In this document: positions 18,781 through 30,594 of the stretch, one piece after another
How positions within the stretch are numbered: the first letter of the stretch is position 1
How the letters are laid out: every line of letters begins with the position of its first letter
From: Hyaloperonospora brassicae
Taxonomy: Eukaryota > Oomycota > Peronosporomycetes > Peronosporales > Peronosporaceae
Assembly: GCA_947650285.1 (NCBI GenBank)
Contig: CANTFL010000188.1
Location: forward strand, 62,001 to 126,000
Length of the DNA: 64,000 bases
Direction: 5' to 3'
Position numbers and translations under genes: made by a program
The notes under the pieces: generated by a model
Databases searched by the model: none
Seen by the model: only the letters and a program-made list of their open reading frames with translations
Told to the model about the DNA's origin: nothing

Positions 18781-20150
18781 ATGGAATATGGGGTGCACCC
18801 AGTCTCGTCGATGGAGGCGTACGATATAGCCGCGTCCTCAGCACTTGGGACTCCTGTACACTTTGGCGTGCATCCGCCGCTCACGCGGGTTGTCCACCTG
18901 CGGTCCGGAAGTCGACAGTGGCAGCCACGACGAAGGAAGCTTAAACAGCTTATCTCCCGGCGACACTATATAGAAGGAACTAGACTTTTTGATGATCGAG
19001 TTGCAAATATGGACTTTTACTTGTTATCGGAAGGTATAATGTTGATCACGTGGAGAGATATTCGACGAATACATGCGTCCTTTCCAACCAATGCTTGGAC
19101 GCTATATCGTCTGAAGAGTAGCAGTTTCCCGCTCTGGATTTGGGCGAAGCAAGATCTTTCGTGCCCAGTCGCTGAGTGTGTGGATGCTGGTCCCGTTCTA
19201 TCAAGCCATTTATTTTAGCAATGCCCTCGCGCGCCTCAAACTAGGAGTTTCTACCTGACCGGTGGAGATACATTGGTACTTTTCAGGAGGCGGACGTGCA
19301 TGTCTAAGTGGTTGGGCTGGACCTCCCGGGGGTTCCGCACAGCGCCTAGGATGTTTTAAGCAATCAATGGACCTAGGCGCGATTCATCGAAAGATCAGGC
19401 TGCGGTATTCCCGGCCAATTAGAGAACTGTATCGTTTTGTCGTATCCGCGACACTTTATGTTATCTGGGTCGTGCGCCTCCGCAGCATTGAAGACTTGTC
19501 TTTATCACAGGAGGTGCACACAGCTAGCACCACGACTATTTTTCGCCAGTCGGTTCGAAGGTTTCGTGGATTAACCGACCATCCTTCAATGGGGGACAAC
19601 GGGCAACTGTTTGCGCAGGTACGGTCGGCTTTGGCTGATTTCCTCATCTGCTACGACGAACCTCCTCGTCAAAAGGTACGGCCTATCGAACGGTGCCCAG
19701 GAGTGCTATACCTCCTCTTTTTCGATGAATGATCCCGCGGAAATGCAGGTCCCGTCGGCTCTGGATCGATTATTGTCCGACTCCACGTTCCGACGCACGC
19801 CGAATGTGTTTTGTGGGTATCGAGCACAGCCTATGACTCTGCCGAAACCACTAATTATATCTCTGAATACTAGGGGATAGTTTACGGTCTTTGACAAGGC
19901 AAAATAAACGACTACTTACCCCTGTGTGTCATTGGGGACGGTGCGCTTGTGCTTTCGTAACTCTGAATACGACACCCTCGACGCAAAATACACTTGGTGC
20001 AGTTATTTAGAAGCAAGATCCATCGCTAATGATACAAATCTTTCCATCTGAGGCCATAACGATCGCACCTACAACAAAATGACGGACCGACTGGCGAATA
20101 TCGCAATGGACACAGGAGCTTCGGTTCAATCGCACGCTATTTCTAACACA
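18781..20150 (+). pseudogene. LINE (non-LTR retrotransposon) 3' fragment with RNase H
   Basis: Broken plus-strand coding sequence. 18781-19218 ends in SSHLF then TAG then QCPRA, which fits the zf-RVT segment of LINE pol (usual HLFWECPRA), so TAG replaces a Trp codon. 19262-19732 holds the linker to RNase H (RFRGLTDHPSMGDN, then VRSALADFLICYDEPPR) and the RNase H start GVLYLLFFD. The frame carries on past a stop to a TTNYISEY segment and a final NKMTDRLANIAMDT near 20,100. Several stops and frameshifts; it lacks a recognisable 5' part. Confidence 0.7.
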
Positions 20151-20586
20151 GGTCTGGCTCAGGGGGTTACGGGACTCCTTGATTCTGATGTCAATAATTA
20201 GTTAGAAACCTCTCGGGCCGACCAATACGTCATACAGGGCCCCGTACTGACACCGAGAAACCTAACCATATCGAGACAGGAAGATATAGCAGGTCGCTCG
20301 CGTACCTAAATATACATCACCTTCTCACATCGAACAAATCGCGCGGATGTTCTTTTGAAAGCTCTTGCGAATAGATGAGCTTGGTAGAGTCTTGCGCCAA
20401 TGTCAGGCAGATTGAGCACAATAAATCCGTTCACCGACAACAACAAAGGCATAGACAGACACGACGGAGAATCACTGTATGCGTTTGTTTGACGAAAGGA
20501 AGCGGCGTGGATCTGACGCAGCTCGTTGAAAGTTTGGGATTTAGATCGCTCTTACGAAGCTCAACAGCGCATCTGCCATTTGTACA
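20151..20586. other. no gene seen, LINE tail or spacer
   Basis: A short plus-strand frame at 20375-20605 has no domain. This stretch may be the 3' tail of the LINE fragment; I see no poly(A) tail or target duplication. Confidence 0.3.
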
Positions 20587-20969
20587 ATTGCCGAAAAATT
20601 CGTAATCGGTAGACTCTTGCTACGAGCTGGAACAAATTCAGCGGCTTTCTTACGCACCATGACCTTTTACCTTCAGCATTGCTATACGTCCCGCTGATTC
20701 AGTGTAGCGTGGTGTGCGGTAAGCCATGTATACGAATCTCTGCGCGCGTGCGTCGGGTCACTAGACGACTGCAAAGTGCTGCATGACCCTGATATTGGGA
20801 GCACAAAAGGCGGATTTGGTGCTGGCATTGATCGATTTAGACATCACGCTACACTGAATCAGCGGTACGTATAGCAATGCTGAAGGTAAAAGGTCATGGT
20901 GCGTAAGAAAGCTGCTACATTCGTTCCAGCTCGTAGCAAGAGTCTACTAATTACGAATTTTTCGGCAAT
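20587..20969. repeat. foldback inverted repeat, arms about 125 bp
   Basis: The left arm (20587-20711) and right arm (20845-20969) are reverse complements with roughly eight differences; the spacer is about 133 bp. Arm ends read ATTGCCGAAAAATTCG outside and CAGTGTAGCGTG inside. There is no transposase frame. It could be a MITE or foldback element, or a snap-back duplication. Transcripts would form a long hairpin. Confidence 0.85.
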
Positions 20970-21234
20970 AATACAAACAAAACGCATCACAAGATGAGAA
21001 AATAATGGATTGTTAAACAAAAAAGTTGCGATTGGTAGACAACAAAACAAGCAGTCTGTAGGATATTGTAAACTTTTACAAAACGCCAGCATTGTGTGAT
21101 ATTCATGCAGAATACTTTGATCGGCTACGATTAATATATGTTACGCATACCGATTCGTGCTCTTATAACGTTATATTTTGGAAAATATCAGCCATGAGAA
21201 GGATCTGGTGCACCGACAAGTTGAGGGTAGCCTA

Positions 21235-21680
21235 AATTTAATGAGGCACTGATAGCTACGCACTGAATTTAGTGCGTAGCAAGCTCTTAGTGACAACAGC
21301 GTGAGTTAGTGCCCTGTTAGGTTGCGTACACAGTACGCTTGAGGAAGAACGGATAAAAGTTATTACGCTTACTTGAAAATAAAACTGTATAAATATATAA
21401 TTTTGTCCTAAAATGTGTCTTGTTTTTTAAGGCCTGTTTTACCTGCGTAATTGTTAGCATGTATGGTGACGTCTTCCTATTACCCATTGCGCGCGTCTAA
21501 CATCGATTGGTGGGTTAATATACAGGTATATCAACCAATAAGTAGTCCCTTGGTTCACTGCAGCGATATCACTGAAATCAGCAATATTGTAATGAGAACA
21601 TTATACCTATTATGCTCGATTACCACATTGTCACAAATGATAATATTTAGCAACAGGATCATCCCATGACATGCCTTTAT
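21235..21680 (-). repeat. Gyp4 3' LTR
   Basis: Aligned on the reverse strand with the Gyp1 LTRs: it shares the GACGCGCGCAATG box (21,483-21,496) and the order of stems. A perfect 10-bp stem (arm GCTACGCACT, 21255-21280) lies where Gyp1 has its ACCCTTGCG stem, with a wholly different sequence. The stem at 21513-21536 matches the GGTTGATATC stem. The outer ends are mutated, so borders are approximate. Confidence 0.7.
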
Positions 21681-21907
21681 TAACCGAAAGTTGCACGATT
21701 GACTGTCTCGAGTGAGTGTCCACCTGTTGTAATACTGTGGTAAAGAGAGAACTTGTTAGGTCAGAATCGCTCATTTCTGATTACGCATCGTATGGTTAAC
21801 AAGACATGCGACGCGCAGCAAAAGCTTTAAAGCAGTCAACTGCTCGCGCCAATGCGGAATAAGATTAGTCGTCTGCCGCTTCTTCGTCTTTACCTACAGT
21901 ACTATTT

Positions 21908-22565
21908 TTGCTGCAGGTGCACGTGGTACTGCATTACGTCCAAATAATGGACTTAACTTTTATCTTATCTTCTCCGTCGAGTCGGACATATGGTCTGACT
22001 CGTAAAATGTTGCTACACCGCCCGGACCACCCGTGGTGTTTACTGCTGACCCTTCGACTGAAAAGGATGACTAAACAAAATGACTCATGAATAGAATAAT
22101 GTTCTTTTTCGCGCTGATGATGAGTCAAATCACTCATCCATTAGCCCTCTAACTTACTCGCTATCTCAAACGCGTAATCTATACTATGCCCTGCATTTCA
22201 GTGAAAATGGTGTTTGTGGTACATCAAATGGTAACACACTCTCTATCGGTATCCTGTAAGAGGAACCTGTTGTACATCAATCCTCTGATGACAATCTGTG
22301 GCTTTTGATAGAGCGGCGAATCAGCTGCTTGCCCGGTGAGACAGGCGAACACCATAAAATGTTTTTATTCAATTCTTCTAGTATTCACGGTCTTGACATC
22401 AGCGCGAGCCACTTTCGCGCTGTCGAAGATTTTCATTTCTATGCTTATTCAAGCATCGACGATACGGTGGAAGCCACGAGCGTGAGTAAAAATTTCTGTT
22501 GGCCGTATGGACCGCAATCATCCGCATTGTTTGAGACATTGGGAGCGAAGCATGGCTTTAAATAA
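21908..22565 (+). pseudogene. Gyp4 antisense ORF relics
   Basis: Plus-strand frames 21908-22090 and 22305-22565, antisense to Gyp4 and between its chromodomain and 3' LTR, mirror the position of the Gyp1 antisense ORF. A segment FHFYAYSSIDDTVEATS resembles FTSMSFSDIDESTF from the Gyp1 antisense region. The similarity is short, so this is a tentative call. Confidence 0.35.
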
Positions 22566-22859
22566 TTTATACAGTTATGATCAGGATTAAACAGAGGTTC
22601 TTAACGGTTACACGACTTAAGTTGCATCAGTCGTTTCGTGACGAAGGCATTCCTTGCCTCACGTGGGGTGATCCATGTTTAAATTGTAAAGACAACTCTC
22701 AGCGTGCCCAAAGAAAAGTGTATTCCCTTCAGTCACCCTGGGAAAGGGATCACATGTCGGATGAGATGCGCAACGCGAATAATAATCTGTAATTAGTCTA
22801 TCAACGCTCTGGGCACGTGAATTTAGATGGGCTTTCTGAATCATCGTATATGCCTGGTC

Positions 22860-23141
22860 CTACTGTCCGACCGGTCCCGAAAAATCAGTCGTAAGCTCGT
22901 CAAGATGTTCCCAGATGCCGTGCGAGGGTGAGTGTCCCTGCCAGCGAACTATGTAGATTGCTTGCTGCCTATTCAAGTCACGGTGGTCTAAGATACGATC
23001 CACGTAAAAGCGTTGACCAGTGTGCGAGTCTACCGAAGGATGTAAAAAAGACGACAATATCAGATCCAATTCGATTGCCGGGCCTGCAGGAGGTGTTCGA
23101 CCGACATGAACATCTGCGATTTGCAGGACGACGTCGGTCAC
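22860..23141 (-). pseudogene. Gyp4 chromodomain
   Basis: The minus-strand frame reads GQRFYVDRILDHRDLN, then IYIVRWQGHSPSHGIWEHLDEL, close in layout to the Gyp1 chromodomain. Upstream coding (integrase) is found only on the far side of Gyp3 at 44.7 kb, showing that Gyp3 interrupted this gene. Confidence 0.75.
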
Positions 23142-23603
23142 AAGGAAAACCGTCGCTCTAATTGTCGGCGACGGGGCAACGCCATCATTTCGATCGTGCG
23201 AATGATCGGGCGCATCTTACGTTTGACCAGTGCAATTGCAAACAGAAAGATCGTAGCGAGATTGCGTCGGTGAAGATCCGACTCGAGAGTTTAGTTCAAT
23301 ACCGTAATAAAATGTCAGGATTCTTAAGCGTGTTTGCTGTCTCCGTTGTAGGAAGAGGCCTCGAACACATACTTTCATCAAAAAACGACCAGCATAGAAC
23401 GTAGGATGTGTCATCATCCTTCAAGGAAACTCGATCGTGTAGGCCTTTCCCTGGCAATGCAGTACACGTAACGGACCTTTATTTTTAAAAAAGTAGTTTA
23501 CTACTGCCGACATTAGTGACTAAATGGCTAGGCAGGTAATATTAGTCAGTAATACTAATTCATTCACTTAAATCATAGAACTTTTGATCCTCCATTATCA
23601 TCA

Positions 23604-23607
23604 TCAT
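23604..23607. repeat. left target-site duplication of Gyp3
   Basis: TCAT directly before the Gyp3 LTR border; the same TCAT follows the other border at 44670-44673. Confidence 0.55.
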
Positions 23608-24944
23608 TGTGGTGGAGTGGTGATAACAAATTTCTTGTAATCCTGACTCTCCACTGGCGCCCGGACGACCGACTAGCGGAGGAGGTACCCCGATTTCGTG
23701 CTCTGTGTCTTCTTTCTTCCTTTGTGTACCCGTCGTTGGGGCGGTTTGCGATCTTCTTGGTGGACTTAAGTTAAAGCTGGACTTGACCGTTTTGGGAATA
23801 GGGGTTGATCAAATGGACATTCTTCACCCGGTCAAACGTAGGGGTGAATCGATTGGAAATTATTCAGTCGATCGAACGTACACTTGGGCGCTCTCCCAAA
23901 GCCGCCTGCATCCAAAGGTGATGCTTGATCCGCGAGTCTTCTAACCACTTGAGCCGTCTCGCGATCTTGAATCTAAACCGTTAGGTTCCCTGCGTCCGAT
24001 AGCAGTGGAAGGGTGAGAACTGATGTTTCGCCCGGCCAAACAATCCAAAGACGAAGTTTTTATCGACACAGGTCGCTCTCTATTCAACGGGAGGCCAAAC
24101 TTCCTGCCCGGGAGAAGTCGACGCGTGTCTTTCTTTGCAAATTCAAATCTGTTTAATGTCAACCAACCAAATCCAAAACCTATGACTATGTCTATCTGTT
24201 CGCTTGATAACTATTGCGTATCGCCTGTCTATGTAATTCACCTCGTGCATCATGTGGTCCAGAGCAGATACTCGGGTAGCAGATCTCTCCGTAGCGAATC
24301 ACTAGATAGTGGACCGCTAGGTGATGGATCGCTAGGTGGCGGATCGCTCCATAGTGAATCGCTAGGTGGTGGATCGCTCGGTGGTTGATAGCTAGGTGGT
24401 GGATCGCTAGGTGATTGACCGCTCCGTGGTGGATTGCTCGGGGTAGATCGCTTGGGTAGTGGATCGCGGTATATGATCCACACTGATCATGTGTATACAC
24501 AATTAAGCATTACACACCCCGGGTGAATCGTGGTCAATCTCTCGAGTCTCTGATCGGGCATCCACCGTCGAATCGCCGTTACTTTTGAGACCTCGCATGT
24601 TTGATGATCTTGAAGATCCACTCCTCCAGCTTGCTTCCATATTCCTCTATTTTTAATTGTCTTTAGCGATCCAGTACTCCAGTTGATGTTCTCCCCTTGA
24701 GCGATCCGTTTCTTACAACTTGGTGATCCAAGTTCTTATTCGAGGATCGTGATCGGTAAGTCGTCGATCCTTGACTATACTCCTTCTTGACCTTTAGGTA
24801 GACGATCCGCATAACTTCAACAGTCATTTCTGTCACTCAATCGTTTGATCCCATCATTCGTGCCAATGGGGTATATCTCTGATCGCACTCCACCAATCAA
24901 ATCGATCTCGCTCTTTATGCGGTAGGCGCGATCCACACTTTCCA
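23608..24944 (-). repeat. Gyp3 3' LTR
   Basis: About 1.34 kb, alignable end to end with 43206-44669; differences cluster in the internal tandem repeat. Shared landmarks: ACTCTCCACTGGCGCCCGG (23,650), GAACGTACACTTGGGCGC (23,873), the ATCGCT repeat tract, and AGGCGCGATCCACACTTTCC at the right end. Confidence 0.85.
24275..24475. repeat. degenerate tandem repeat inside the Gyp3 3' LTR
   Basis: Head-to-tail units of about 15 bp of the form GGATCGCTAGGTGGT or GGATCGCTCCGTGGT, 10-14 copies with many substitutions. Rich in GATCG. Confidence 0.85.
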
Positions 24945-24957
24945 CCTTTCTTCCTCT
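24945..24957 (-). other. Gyp3 polypurine tract
   Basis: On the minus strand AGAGGAAGAAAGG directly precedes the 3' LTR start TGGAAAG, as expected for plus-strand priming. Confidence 0.7.
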
Positions 24958-25257
24958 GCGCTTCTCCACTTTCGTCCCCTGGACCGGAGGTGACATACAG
25001 TGTCGATAGTCTGTGCACTATCAACGCATATGGATCCTGCATCGTCCTAACTTTCCAGCTCGGAGACTGATAACCGATCCCGCCTTCCCCTCCACTACCT
25101 TTTACGACTGGAGGAAGTCATGCCGTGTTATCTTCGTCTCGGATGGGCGCTTCATTCTTTCTGGATCGCTATGCTTTGATTACGGGAATCGCGGCACTCT
25201 ACAATCAGCTGGGTCTTCAAATCGCGGTTTTTGCAGACTACCACTCGTTGGAGGAAT

Positions 25258-27139
25258 ATGTCGAAACCAGAAACTGCAGATATGCCGACTGCAAATGGAA
25301 CTGCGATCATGCGTCGAGATCTCCCCGCTCTTGGCGACCTATGTCCAAGAGCGTTATATCGGCATCTGGACCGATCCTTAGAACTTGATCGAGAGGTCGC
25401 TCGAGTTCCAGACAGAGAGTCACGACGCTTGGGCCAAGATCACGTGATCCGAGAACTCAAGACGGCTATCTTAGAAGCCGAAAGGAAATCATACAAGCAG
25501 AGGATTGGCGTATTCGTGAATCGCTCATCGCCCAACATCAAGTGGAAACGTTGACTTCGCGCCTGGCTGCTGCGGAATAAAATAATGGCGGCGATCTCCG
25601 AGCTGTAACGGCCAAGTCATCCAAGCACAAGAAACTATTCAAAAAAGGTAAGAAGAAACTTAAAATGGCCAGAGTGGCGTTGGAATACATGTCGAAGACA
25701 TTTCAAGACCGCCTCCGCGCACAAGACGCGTATAGGCGGAGCTTCAGCGGATGCGATCGGACCTCGCGGGTTGAAACGCCCAGGTCGGGTGTCTGCGAAG
25801 TCAATTATTGGGCTGGGAATAGTAGTGTCTCTCGGCTTTTCGCGATCGCGACGTTCTCCGGCCTCACCTGACTCAATTTGCTTCTAGATCGCTCCGCCTT
25901 CCTTCGAATCATCCGTATACGGATTCCTCTACACTATTAAGCGGCAAGCAATCCAAGTTCACGGATCCCGATCTCTCGATAAAGTGCCCCCGCGCCAAGA
26001 AGATGACGCGATCCGGAACGGAATCAGTGGATACCCCTCCGGCAAAGTCAGCCGGTGAGTCTTCGCGATCCACTGGACCAGAGCGACAAGCCGAATCTCC
26101 CGGATCTGATCAAACACCCATCGTCTCTGCTCGATCTTTCTAATCAGCTCGCTCTGACGAGTCCAAATCCACGTCAGATCTGCACGGACTCCTTTAACTC
26201 AAGGCACCGCGAGTGGTAAACTATCCGCCTTTTGAACTGGAAGCAAGCGGGTCCAGAAGCTTCCAGCCAGCGATCTACCTCTCTCCGGTACAAAGTCATT
26301 CGACCCTTCTGAAGCGAATAGGCTGACCGCCTTGCCTGGATTGCGCTCTTCGTTGCGGCGCCGTGAATCGCCTAGTAGCGCTCCGCCTTCTTTTGGACCG
26401 ACGGCTGCCCCAATTTTACGTGGATTCCCCCAGTCCCAAGTCTAAAAAGCCTCCTCCTTCGAGTGGATCCACACCGCCTGCGAAGCGCCTAGTCTCGAAG
26501 GTGGGTCTCTTTGGCGAAGCATCAAGCGACTTCGACGGATCGGTCAGCATAACCAACGAGGCGCGAGATGCCGAGAATGCCCTACTTCCGCCAGCTGAAT
26601 ACGACCGTTTGGACTCGACCCGAATACCCCGCGATGAATGGTTTCTCGTTAGCCGCGATCGGGTACCGTGGTCCCACCACCACGTACACCCGTGGTCGGC
26701 CCGTCGTATCAGCTTGACCTGCGTGGCGGATTTGGACGTGGTAACCTGTTCCAGTATCTAGTGCGGCCGAAAGGGTGCATCTTCCTAGCACCCATATCTC
26801 CTAAATTTAACGCTGCTCCGCCTGGATCAAGGTGTATTCCACGTCTGGTCACCTCGACTTAAGTGTAGGCGCTATACCATCAAGAGCCCTGAAACTGCTA
26901 TTGTAGTCAAGTCACACCAGTCAATTTTCGCGCGACCGGTTGTTCGCAAAGTTGTTGTACATGTATCGCGACTTCGAAATCCGGCACTGGCAGGATCTGT
27001 AGGAAGCGACTCACGCCGTATACCTGCCGATGTAGCAGCGCGATCGCGATCCGGAGCTGGCGCAGCTTTGCCATCAGCGCAAACAGCGGCGATCGCGATC
27101 CGTACCCCGGTGGAAAAAGCTGTTGCTTTCATCCTTTAG
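25258..27139 (+). pseudogene. Gyp3 antisense ORF, broken
   Basis: Plus-strand coding-like segments run against the element between its chromodomain and 3' LTR. They start at the ATG at 25258 (MSKPETADMPTANGTA). After a frame change there is a coiled-coil piece (AEDWRIRESLIAHQVETLTS), then KHKKLFKKGKKKLKMARVAL (25.63 kb), Ser/Pro-rich segments (SPSPKSKKPPPSSGSTPP, 26.43 kb), and a last open piece ending at 27139. No known domain. The layout (coiled coil plus basic and Ser/Pro-rich disorder) parallels the Gyp1 and Gyp2 antisense frames. Some plant Tat-type elements are known to carry an antisense ORF here; homology is not shown. Confidence 0.45.
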
Positions 27140-27596
27140 AGATTGATTGATGGATACTGTGACCTGGACTTGCTTCTGGATCCCTTCTTCATGATTTCCT
27201 CTTCTCCGTTCGAGACGCGTCAATGGTACCTGGGTCTTGGCGATCCACAGAAGAACATTCCCATCTGATCTCAGCGTTGGCGCGCTTGGATTCAGCTGAA
27301 CCCTGGCACACAGTTTCGATCCCGCATTGATGATCACCCAAGGTCGTCGATCGCACGCCTGTCCGGTAAGTTTTTTTCGAAGTAGTCCATAGCGATCCAG
27401 GTAGTATTTTCATTTAATCCTTTAATACAAATCCATCGTATGCTAAATCGACGATCGTCACACAAATTAATCCCATTTGTATTTTTATACATACCCACTG
27501 CGATGGAGCTTCAATAATCTGGATCTCTACACGTCACATCTCCTCTAGCACTCCCTCTGTGACCTTCTTGCAGGCCAATTCAAGTCGACAGGTCGG

Positions 27597-27706
27597 CTAT
27601 TCGTCCACCGCTTCTTCATGTGACTGCACCACCTCAAAGAAATTCTCGCTGAACCGATCGCGATCGAAATCTTGCAGCAAGGCCTCACAGTTCTAGTCGA
27701 CCTCAT
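27597..27706 (-). pseudogene. Gyp3 chromodomain, C-terminal piece cut off by Gyp2
   Basis: The reverse strand reads CEALLQDFDRDRFSENFFEV, then QSHEEAVDE and a TAG. It continues in the same frame, after removal of Gyp2 and one 5-bp duplication, from the piece at 35293-35496 (ending TWVNE). One extra in-frame stop lies at the start of this piece. Confidence 0.75.
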
Positions 27707-28180
27707 TGTAACGGGGTTACACGTCGGCTGATAGTCGTCGATAGTTGTGGTGCACACAAGTGATGGGGCCCCATGTAAAGTGATATTAAAACACAGTAAG
27801 TGTATCAATTGTTGAAGACTGATGTCTGCCAACCATTGATTGCGAGATCTTTTAAGAGTTTTAATTTAGTACAGGTTAACTAAGTTGTATAAGGTGTTCT
27901 TTTAGGTTAAAAGAAGAAATAAAGTTCAGTTCCCCTTTTGATCAGTAAGAGACACGTGCCCTATGGGGCGTCTTGATCGTAAGGACTAAACAACGCCTGT
28001 AAAGGTAGCTTGTCCTTAAGCACTCTATGCTGTGATTCTTTTGAATCGTGTGTTTTCCTATGGAACAGTGACCGTAAGCTCTTGAGCTTTTGTGACTCAG
28101 GAGTCGGTTTCTCGAACCTAAGTTGCTCGTAAGAGCGTTAAGTCTTCATCTGACTTAAGGAGCTGTGTAGCTCCGCTACA
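27707..28180 (+). repeat. Gyp2 5' LTR
   Basis: 474 bp, starts TGTAACGGGGTTACAC, ends GCTCCGCTACA. It contains short stems such as arm TTAAGTC (28,140 region) and GGAGC/GCTCC near the end. Confidence 0.88.
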
Positions 28181-28182
28181 CT

Positions 28183-28200
28183 TGGTAGATCTTGTAGTCA
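28183..28200 (+). other. Gyp2 primer-binding site
   Basis: TGGTAGATCTTGTAGTCA begins 2 nt after the 5' LTR; it shares TGGTAG and TTGTAGTC with the Gyp1 site. Confidence 0.5.
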
Positions 28201-28227
28201 ATCTACGCCTAAGTCGTTACGACTGAC

Positions 28228-29272
28228 CCTCTGTGATGATGGAGCAATCCATACCCCTCAACGAGGCCTGAAGGTTGCGCTGGATAAGCTGAACGCGGCC
28301 GTAGTCCCAGAATATTTTAAGTTTCTCGCTGCGCAAGGTCCCGACGTGCTCAACGCGCGTGTCTAGACCTTCATGCAGTATGAAACGGCCCTTTTAGGGC
28401 AGGTTCAGAACCAAGTAGCGTCGGCTATGCCTACACGCTTTGTGGCCATGCCAGACGAAAAGGATAAGCCTCGTCCCCTTAGGGTGGACGTCAAACATTT
28501 CTCCGGAAAGAAGAGTGAAAACCTCACTATTTGGATTCGTGAAATTGAGATGGCCATGAGATCTGGCTTAATCTTAATCGAGCATCAGCAAGTCTCGCTG
28601 TCCATCTCAAAGGTCGATCAAAGAGATTGAGAGTGAGCTCTGACGTGCGGCACGTCGGTCGACTTGGCGTTTCCCACATGGGATTCTCTCAAGTTAGACC
28701 TATTGCGAGTATTTTCGCCGCCTAACCAGGCCTATCGCGTGCGCTTAAGATTTTTGTCCACCCGTCAGGTAAAGTACGAGCTAACGGACTTTTTCCAGGA
28801 GTTGAGAACTCTGATGGATGCTGTGCAGTCTGATCCTCTCCCTGAGACCGTCTACGTGACAGTCTTAATGGAAGGTCTTCGCACTGGCGTTGCCAGGACC
28901 GAGGTCTTTCGAGTCCACCCCTCGACGTTTGAAGAGGCTGTGAGCATCGCTCAGAATGCTGAGCATAATTTGAAGCCAGCAAGACTTGGTTGGAATGGGT
29001 ACAACCCAAGCTTTGCGAGGGCAACCTATTCTAGCACCTCAGCTCACTATAATCCTGAACCGATGGATCTTCGCAATTCTGAAGATGAAGTTGAAGCTGA
29101 GTTTCATGTTGCAGAGCAACGACACAAAGTGAGACGTTATTATACGTGCGGAAGCACCAAACATCTACGTCCCACTTGTCCTTATCGTAAGCAGCGATTG
29201 AACCCTATGGGTCAAAACCCCAGCCCCAACCATAAACCTTGTATGGCAAGGTGTAACGTCGACACCCAGTAG
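28228..29272 (+). pseudogene. Gyp2 gag (broken)
   Basis: Frames 28373-28630 (DVKHFSGKKSENLTIWIREIE, capsid N-terminal part) and 28664-29272 ([27 protein letters not shown]-like helix, [19 protein letters not shown]) make one gag with a frame change near 28,625 and early stops at 28,270 and 28,365. The zinc knuckle [14 protein letters not shown] has lost its first Cys. Confidence 0.75.
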
Positions 29273-29358
29273 GCGCGGGGTGCCCTACTGGGGTAGAACT
29301 GAGCTCTGTTGCTTCTCTACGAGATAGAGCAAAACAGGGCTTAGCCCAACAGAGCTCT

Positions 29359-29730
29359 GTGCCAGCCAGGACAGAGTGTGGATACAAGCCTGGCTTGTTA
29401 GTTGCCGAGGCGATATTTAAAGGCTTTGAGAAGCATTGGTCGATCCTAATCGACTCCGGAGCATCATGTAATTATGCTCGACGTCGTTCCCTTGAGGGGA
29501 GTCAGCAATACGCTGAGGCGCTCAAAGCGAACGAGGGTGATTACATCATCGTACGACTAGCGCCGGGTAGGCGCGTTACTGTGCCTCAGGTCCCGTTTGA
29601 ACTTGGGCGTGAAGGTTTTGAACTTTGACAGCACAGAACGCTGTCTCGTCCATGACTTGGATTCGAGATACGTTCTCATCTTGGGCATGGCCTGGCTCGA
29701 ACGCCATGATCCATGGATTGATTCGATGTT
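29359..29730 (+). pseudogene. Gyp2 aspartic protease
   Basis: WSILIDSGASCNYARRRSL carries the catalytic Asp in DSGA. After a frame change near 29,620 the domain ends with YVLILGMAWLERHDP, the usual C-terminal protease motif. Confidence 0.75.
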
Positions 29731-30594
29731 TTAGACCTCAGGCGCAACGCGCAATGTTCCCAGCGAAGCTTTGGTGAATCATGAGCCCACCTTTGCCAGG
29801 CAACAAAAGCACTATTGGCGCAAGCATTGACGGAGGATTTCAATGTGCTGGACATTGGTATTTTCGATTTAGTTATCTCTAATGTCTATGACAGGAATAT
29901 TAATCGAAGCTCTTCTACCGTATTTATGGAGAGTTGTACTCCGTTGAGTGAAACTCGTTGTGATAATGAGTCACTGCATACGCCAAGCATGGTTGGCCCT
30001 CGGGAGAGTCATCAGGAATGTAATTCCTTCGATGTGAGTGCGGTGGAACGTGAAATTCCACCGATCGGGGGTGGTCGAGGTGGCACCTCACTGAATGTAG
30101 GTAATGACATTGTTGGCGAGAAGCAAGATTTTTCAGGGCTTGGCCCGGATGCTGTACGTGAAGTGGTACGCGTAAATCCACTAAGTGAAGTGTTCGAATT
30201 GCGTAACACTTCACCAGATGTCGTTCAAGACATGAGATCTCGTATAGAGCGTGGAAAGATAAATAGAAACCACGGGGACCCGACTGTCCCGGCGTGTAGG
30301 AGGCGTAAGGTTTTGTTTTAAGGAAGCAAATCCGGCATCGAGTGGCAACTGCCAAGAGCCCAACGTCTAGGTAGTCACGAATTGAAAATAGTAATAATAC
30401 ACTATATACACTTGTCAATGGATTGACTGGCCATGTTGATGGCAAAAAAAGTCTCGAGACCCTTCCATCCTTGGATACTCTCTTTGACCTAGACGAAATT
30501 TCTGACGGCGAATTCTGCCAAGCCTTACAGGCAGGAGAAGTATCCGAGTTAGTGGTCATTCAGCCGTATATTGAGTTGAACTCATCCTTGTTAT

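Noticed and set aside
23650..23680. Plus-strand primer-binding site TGGCGCCCGG
   Set aside because: It looks like a tRNA-Lys type site but lies inside both Gyp3 LTR copies, and all Gyp3 genes run on the minus strand with a better site at 43187-43204.
24275..24475. CRISPR-like array of short repeats
   Set aside because: Units are contiguous without unique spacers, lie inside an LTR and are in a eukaryotic genome.
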